A stretch of 9,453 bases of DNA from an uncultured Chloroflexota bacterium (GTDB taxonomy: Bacteria > Chloroflexota > Dehalococcoidia > SAR202 > UBA11138). A program made the position numbers and the translations under genes. Of this stretch, positions 6,272 to 9,453 are shown piece after piece. The notes beneath the pieces are model-generated. The model had not been told where the DNA came from and did not search any database. It was given only the letters and a program-made list of their open reading frames with translations. Position 1 is the first letter of the stretch, and every line of letters begins with the position of its first letter. The DNA is taken from positions 1 to 9,453 of the forward strand of contig CAJWRP010000052.1 of the NCBI GenBank assembly GCA_913046025.1. The letters run 5' to 3'.

Positions 6272-7033
6272 ATGGCAATCGATTCCGAATTCGAGGGGAA
6301 AGTCGCGATAGTTACAGGCGCAGGACAGGGCATGGGCCGTGCCGTGGCCAGGCGTTTGGCCCGCGGTGGGGCCAGCGTTGTCATCAACGACATCGATGGT
6401 GAGGCCGCAGACCAGACCGTCTCCCATCTTGAAAGCTACGGGCATAAGGCCGTTGTCGCGCCCGGCGATGTAACCTCCTCACGAGACGTCCAAACGATGG
6501 TCGAGACCGCCCTACGGGAGTTTGGCGACGTACACATCCTAATCAACAACGCCGGCATATTGCGACCAACCCCCGTTGTGGATATCGAAGAAGATGAGTG
6601 GGACTTGGTCGTTGGGGTGAACCTTAAGGGGACCTACCTATGCTCCCGCGCGGTGCTCAAGCCTATGCAAAACGCTGGCTGGGGGCGCATCGTGAATTTC
6701 TCGTCAACGGCCGGTAAAAACATCAGCACCGTTGGTGGAGCCCATTACACAGCTGCCAAGGCGGGCATATTGGGCTTTACCCGTCACCTGGCAAAAGAGG
6801 TAGCCTCCCACGGTATCACCGTGAACTCCGTCTGTCCCGGGCTTATCGACACAGAGATGGTGCGGACCACAATCTCTGAGCAGCGGGCCAGGGCATACGC
6901 GGAAAGTTTCCCGATAAGTCGCCTTGGTGAGCCGGAGGAGGTCGCCGAACTCGTTGCTTTCTTGGCATCCGACAGGGCCGCTTATATAACCGGCGCCTCT
7001 CTGGACATTAACGGCGGCGACCTCATGATTTGA
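6272..7033 (+). CDS. SDR family oxidoreductase, FabG-like
   Basis: A 253-residue classical SDR. Seen are TGAGQGMG (15-22) for the cofactor, Asp40 after the second beta strand (NAD(H) preference), NNAG (92-95), N117, catalytic S145, Y159xxxK163 and the end motif ITGASLDINGG. Ser to Tyr is 14 residues, one more than in most FabG proteins. The general pattern matches 3-oxoacyl-ACP reductase-like dehydrogenases, but the Asp at the cofactor-specificity position argues for a catabolic NAD-dependent alcohol dehydrogenase rather than the NADPH-dependent fatty-acid synthesis enzyme. The ATG has a strong Shine-Dalgarno site, AGAGGA (6259-6264), 7 nt upstream. It is divergent from the amidohydrolase block and is followed after 105 nt by the threonine dehydrogenase gene on the same strand, probably sharing a transcript. 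The substrate is unknown. Confidence 0.93.
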   Translation: MAIDSEFEGKVAIVTGAGQGMGRAVARRLARGGASVVINDIDGEAADQTVSHLESYGHKAVVAPGDVTSSRDVQTMVETALREFGDVHILINNAGILRPTPVVDIEEDEWDLVVGVNLKGTYLCSRAVLKPMQNAGWGRIVNFSSTAGKNISTVGGAHYTAAKAGILGFTRHLAKEVASHGITVNSVCPGLIDTEMVRTTISEQRARAYAESFPISRLGEPEEVAELVAFLASDRAAYITGASLDINGGDLMI

Positions 7034-7138
7034 ATCTGGGTTCTGGGCAAGGCCAGGTGGGATCAACAGGCTACTGCAACCACGGGGACTCTGCTAATAG
7101 CCACAGCATTTGCCAACCTAATCGGGATATCTGAAGAA

Positions 7139-8098
7139 ATGGAACGTATTTTAGTAACAGGCGCCTCGGGGCAAATCGGGTCAGAACTGGTTCCGGTGTT
7201 GCGGGAAAAGTACGGCCCCCAAAACGTCGTCGCGGCGGGTCGGGTCACTCCGCTGGCGCCCGACGTGCTTGATTCGGGACCGTCTACTCTGGTGGACGTC
7301 AGACAGTATGGGCAGGTGGATGGGGCGATCAAAGAGTTCAAGATCGACACGATATACCACCTAGGGTCGATCCTGTCAGCTCGGGCAGAGCAGGAGAGAA
7401 GGCTCGGCCACGACGTCAACGTTAACGGGTTGTTTAATGTGTTGGAGGCCGCTGCCGAAAATCAGCTCCAGCGCGTCATCTTGCCGAGCTCAATCGCCGC
7501 TTTCGGACCAGGCACACCTGCGGACAACACGCCCAATGAAACCCTGCAGAAGCCCAATACGCAGTACGGCATCTCCAAGGTCTTCGGGGAAATTATGGGT
7601 GGCTACTACTTCCATAAAGCGGGTCTGGACGTGCGCGGCGTTCGCTTGCCGGGCATTATAAGCTGGAAGACAGAGCCAACGGCTGGCACCACCGATTACG
7701 CCGTTGCTATCTTCTATGGAGCGATTCGGGAGCGCCGCTACACATGCTACCTGCAGCCCAATACTTACCTGCCAATGATGTATATGCCCGACGCCATATC
7801 GTCGCTCATTCAGTTGGCTGAGGCGGACGTGGCCCACTTGGAGCACCACGCCGATTTCAACGTTAACGCAATGAGCTTCTCACCCGAGGAGCTTGGGCAG
7901 GCAATCAGAGAACGAGTAACCGGCTTTGCAATGGATTACGACATCGACCCGTTGCGCCAAGCCATAGCTGACTCCTGGCCGAACTCGCTGGACGACTCAG
8001 TCGCCAGAAAAGAGTGGGGCTGGTCGCCCAGGTACGACCTTGACGCAATGGTTGACGACATGATGTTCAATCTCCAAAGCAAGCTTATGGAGAGCTGA
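7139..8098 (+). CDS. tdh: L-threonine 3-dehydrogenase, SDR/epimerase type
   Basis: A 319-residue extended SDR with the Rossmann motif TGASGQIG (7-14), HLGSILSA (74-81), DVNVNGLFNVLEAA (92-105), a Ser pair at 117-118 and catalytic Y143xxxK147. Its second half closely follows the non-zinc threonine dehydrogenases known from animals and some bacteria: RLPGIISWKTEPTAGTTDYA, a YTCYL segment, LPMMYMPDAI, MSFSPEEL, and DPLRQAIADSWPNSLDDS near the C-terminus. Such enzymes oxidise L-threonine to 2-amino-3-ketobutyrate with NAD+, which a separate ligase (kbl) splits to glycine and acetyl-CoA. No kbl gene is in the window. The length is typical. The ATG start fits the alignment, although the upstream GAAGAA is a poor ribosome-binding site. 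It follows the FabG-like SDR by 105 nt. A related epimerase activity cannot be excluded, but the threonine-dehydrogenase signature is strong. Confidence 0.88.
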   Translation: MERILVTGASGQIGSELVPVLREKYGPQNVVAAGRVTPLAPDVLDSGPSTLVDVRQYGQVDGAIKEFKIDTIYHLGSILSARAEQERRLGHDVNVNGLFNVLEAAAENQLQRVILPSSIAAFGPGTPADNTPNETLQKPNTQYGISKVFGEIMGGYYFHKAGLDVRGVRLPGIISWKTEPTAGTTDYAVAIFYGAIRERRYTCYLQPNTYLPMMYMPDAISSLIQLAEADVAHLEHHADFNVNAMSFSPEELGQAIRERVTGFAMDYDIDPLRQAIADSWPNSLDDSVARKEWGWSPRYDLDAMVDDMMFNLQSKLMES

Positions 8099-8123
8099 AT
8101 CATTGTCAGCTAAATCCGAGATT

Positions 8124-8157
8124 GGTATTCCTAGGACGAGCCCAATATCGGGATACC
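8124..8157. terminator. Hairpin between convergent genes, weak terminator candidate
   Basis: GGTATTCC (8124-8131) can pair with GGGATACC (8150-8157), including one G-T wobble, around an 18-nt loop. It sits in the 66-nt gap where the threonine dehydrogenase and VOC genes converge, a fitting place for a bidirectional terminator. There is no T-tract on either side, so it is not a typical intrinsic terminator. Confidence 0.3.
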
Positions 8158-8164
8158 TTAAGTG

Positions 8165-8554
8165 CTAACCCAGCTGCATCACTTCAATTCGAACGTCGTC
8201 CGGGGCTGCGATGAATGCGACCTTGGAGCCCGTTCCACTGACATTCGGCCCTTCCAATACTTTCGCGCCCAGGCCCTCCAGCCGCTTCAACTCTAAGTCC
8301 AGATCGTCGACTTCGATGCCGAAGTGCTCGATTCCAAAATGGGCCCTGGCATCGCCTTCGCCCAATTCCTCGTCCGTGCGGGCTGCCGATATGTTGAACC
8401 GCACACCGTCTTCTGTTTTGCACCTGATGAAGCGATCACCTCGATCACGAACAGTGTCACCGATGATCTCGAAACCGAATGCCTCAACATACCAGTCGGC
8501 GGTCTTTTTAGGATCTGGAGCTTTTAGATGAACGTGATTGAATAAGAATGCCAT
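8165..8554 (-). CDS. VOC family protein (glyoxalase/bleomycin resistance/dioxygenase fold)
   Basis: A 129-residue single-unit vicinal-oxygen-chelate protein. It has the two babbab repeats expected: the first opens with NHVHLKAPDPKKTADWY (6-22), and the second with FGIEHFGIEVDDLD (73-86), ending in IEVMQ. Likely metal ligands are H7, H77 and E124; the fourth position is not clear. Members include lactoylglutathione lyases, methylmalonyl-CoA epimerases, extradiol dioxygenases and resistance proteins, and nothing here picks one. The protein would be cytosolic and probably a dimer, since one chain forms only one fold unit. The ATG has an excellent Shine-Dalgarno site, AAAGGAG (8570-8564), with a 9-nt spacer. 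It converges with the threonine dehydrogenase gene and is separated from the penicillin acylase gene upstream by a 444-nt gap, so it probably has its own promoter. Confidence 0.92.
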   Translation of the reverse strand: MAFLFNHVHLKAPDPKKTADWYVEAFGFEIIGDTVRDRGDRFIRCKTEDGVRFNISAARTDEELGEGDARAHFGIEHFGIEVDDLDLELKRLEGLGAKVLEGPNVSGTGSKVAFIAAPDDVRIEVMQLG

Positions 8555-8612
8555 TGTATTTGACTCCTTTCATTTAATAGTGGCCGTTTCGCCAAACGAA
8601 AGCCTAATGCAT

Positions 8613-8622
8613 CTGTCGACAG
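8613..8622. promoter_or_regulatory. 10-bp palindrome upstream of the VOC gene, possible operator
   Basis: CTGTCGACAG is a perfect dyad about 60 bp before the VOC start. On the minus strand it directly follows TTGACG (8630-8625), which resembles a -35 box; the matching -10 region (TAGGCT, 8606-8601) is poor. A repressor site between promoter boxes is conceivable, but chance is a fair alternative. Confidence 0.2.
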
Positions 8623-8781
8623 GCCGTCAAACCTGCGGAAGCTGAAGTGAATTGTAACTCCGCGCAGTCGGGCATTGGGTATTCGAAGTGATGTCGAGCA
8701 CGCTGTTCGTAATCTTCATTGGCAGTGATACATTTGGTGCTGCGAACCCAATCGTGCACTGCATCGAGCGGTTAACGAAAC

Positions 8782-8808
8782 AACGTTGGAGGCAGTGCTA
8801 ACGTTGGA
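8782..8808 (+). repeat. Short direct repeat AACGTTGGA, two copies
   Basis: The 9-mer AACGTTGGA occurs at 8782-8790 and 8800-8808, an 18-bp period that would place both copies on nearly the same face of the helix about two turns apart. Each contains the palindrome AACGTT. It may be a pair of protein-binding sites or a coincidence. Confidence 0.3.
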
Positions 8809-8962
8809 ACCGAATACCTTACACATATCAATCGGAAGGAGCTAAGCGGGAAGACTACTCAGAATCCATCAATTGATTGTTAGGTACATTCCTACGAGAG
8901 GAACATGCCTTGGTGTTTTCGCGGGTCGCATTTGAGCGCACTGTACTGACCGTCTGACAGTT

Positions 8963-8985
8963 GGCCACCTGAGTTGCCTTTTTTT
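8963..8985 (+). terminator. Intrinsic-terminator-like hairpin with a T-tract, plus strand
   Basis: GGCCAC (8963-8968) pairs with GTTGCC (8973-8978) with one mismatch around a CTGA loop, followed by seven T residues (8979-8985). It would stop rightward transcription just before it runs antisense into the penicillin acylase gene. No rightward gene lies close upstream, and the stem is short, so this is only a candidate. Confidence 0.25.
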
Positions 8986-8998
8986 GATTGTCTGAGTT

Positions 8999-9453
8999 TT
9001 AACCTTTGCGGGAAAGAACTTGGCTGGTGACGGCGTCCTTTCGTATGCCCTCCCAGCCGTATCTCATATAGATAAGCTCCACATTGGCCCATGTGATGGC
9101 CTGGTCTGCGTAATGAGGACTACCGGGATGGCCCGAGGAACCCAGAGGCACGATCCAACGAGAGTTCTCCCAGTCTGCTAGATCGAAGACGTAACGGGCT
9201 ACTGATGTACCCGCAATGACGTATGGCCCCATCGGCGAGTGCCCAGCTGCCTGTGGCGTGTCGAGACCGCCTCCCATGGATACCGACGGTGGGTTGAGAG
9301 CTTCCGAGATATCAGGAAAGATTGTCGACAAGGGATGAACTGGTCTGGTGGCGTGGACTTTACCCCAAATCCAGTTATCCATATCTTCGCCCAGGTCGCG
9401 TCGAAGATCCGCCACGCCGTCCGTCAGCGCCTGCTTGGCTAGTGAGGACCAGC
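8999..9453 (-). CDS. Penicillin acylase family protein, C-terminal part, cut by the window edge
   Basis: The frame is open from the right edge to TAA at 9001-8999, giving 150 complete codons. It is the C-terminal end of an N-terminal-nucleophile hydrolase of the penicillin acylase family, enzymes that cleave amide bonds in penicillins, N-acyl-homoserine lactones or other N-acyl compounds. Diagnostic features are DMDNWIWGKVHATRPVHPLS (a W.WG..H...HPL motif), GGGLDTPQAAG, the VFDLADWENSRWIVP segment and the hallmark SSGHPGSPHYADQ. The full protein is usually about 700-800 residues and is processed into two chains, so the catalytic Ser and any signal peptide lie outside the window. Many relatives are exported. 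A GTG at 9415 is internal, not the start, because family-like sequence continues upstream (SLAKQALTDGVADL). It adds another amide-cleaving enzyme to this neighbourhood; whether it is functionally tied to the central block is unknown. Confidence 0.9.
   Translation of the reverse strand, partial: WSSLAKQALTDGVADLRRDLGEDMDNWIWGKVHATRPVHPLSTIFPDISEALNPPSVSMGGGLDTPQAAGHSPMGPYVIAGTSVARYVFDLADWENSRWIVPLGSSGHPGSPHYADQAITWANVELIYMRYGWEGIRKDAVTSQVLSRKG

Larger units (their letters stand above)
8571..8998. other. Non-coding stretch of about 430 nt with small repeats
   Basis: I see no convincing gene, tRNA or known RNA here; a 66-codon open frame at 8892-9092 on the minus strand overlaps the penicillin acylase gene in another frame and looks accidental. 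Small structures present are a palindrome at 8613-8622, an inverted repeat TTTCG/CGAAA at 8587-8601 just upstream of the VOC ribosome-binding site, a direct repeat at 8782-8808, and a hairpin with a T-tract near 8963-8985. Confidence 0.6.

Noticed and set aside
5985..6278. A 97-codon frame on the minus strand in the divergent gap
   Set aside because: It overlaps the start of the plus-strand SDR gene and its ribosome-binding site, resembles no known protein and lacks a Shine-Dalgarno site. Treated as non-coding.
7031..7141. The FabG-like SDR and the threonine dehydrogenase genes are in the same reading frame with only the SDR's TGA between them, suggesting a readthrough fusion
   Set aside because: An open run of about 35 codons is not improbable by chance, both proteins are complete at normal length, and nothing near the TGA suggests recoding.
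8892..9092. A 66-codon frame on the minus strand
   Set aside because: It overlaps the 3' end of the penicillin acylase gene in another frame, and its product has no recognisable features.
1..9453. Search for CRISPR arrays, insertion sequences, tRNA genes and defence or toxin-antitoxin modules
   Set aside because: No regularly spaced repeats, transposase-like product, cloverleaf sequence or toxin/nuclease motif was found by reading both strands.

Overview
The window looks like a piece of an uncultivated, metabolically versatile bacterium. It carries several short-chain dehydrogenases/reductases (SDRs), metal-dependent amidohydrolases, an acetamidase/formamidase, a CaiB/BaiF CoA-transferase and a penicillin-acylase-type hydrolase, with Shine-Dalgarno sites before most genes and moderate-to-high GC. 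This mix resembles the catabolic gene sets known from Chloroflexota of the SAR202/Dehalococcoidia type. The taxonomic guess is inference from gene content only, since no rRNA, tRNA or marker gene is present.

Left edge (1-512): the start of a CaiB/BaiF CoA-transferase runs leftward off the window and is broken by a one-base frameshift. Back to back with it lies a rightward, headless C-terminal remnant of an NAD-dependent epimerase. Together they mark a degraded or rearranged junction.

Central minus-strand block (621-5973): five genes in the same direction, in transcription order amidohydrolase 2, amidohydrolase 1, SDR, acetamidase/formamidase, SDR. The first three are separated by only about 40 nt. 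The two amidohydrolases are clear tandem paralogs with complete metal-binding sets. The block reads as a catabolic operon for an amide- or peptide-like compound: hydrolysis of C-N bonds by three hydrolases, and oxidation or reduction of alcohol/ketone intermediates by SDRs. The actual substrate cannot be read from sequence.

Divergent region (5974-6271): about 300 nt of non-coding DNA separates the leftward block from a rightward pair. It holds a leftward promoter candidate with a perfect TTGACA -35 box and a 10-bp palindrome.

Plus-strand pair (6272-8098): a FabG-like SDR and an SDR-type L-threonine 3-dehydrogenase.

Right part (8165-9453): a small VOC/glyoxalase-family protein on the minus strand, convergent with the threonine dehydrogenase across a short gap with a weak hairpin; then about 430 nt without a recognisable gene; then the C-terminal part of a penicillin acylase family hydrolase that continues past the right edge.

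I see no CRISPR array, insertion sequence, tRNA, phage or defence module. The points of most interest are the tandem amidohydrolase/acetamidase/SDR block as a possible uncharacterised catabolic pathway, and the broken genes at the left edge.
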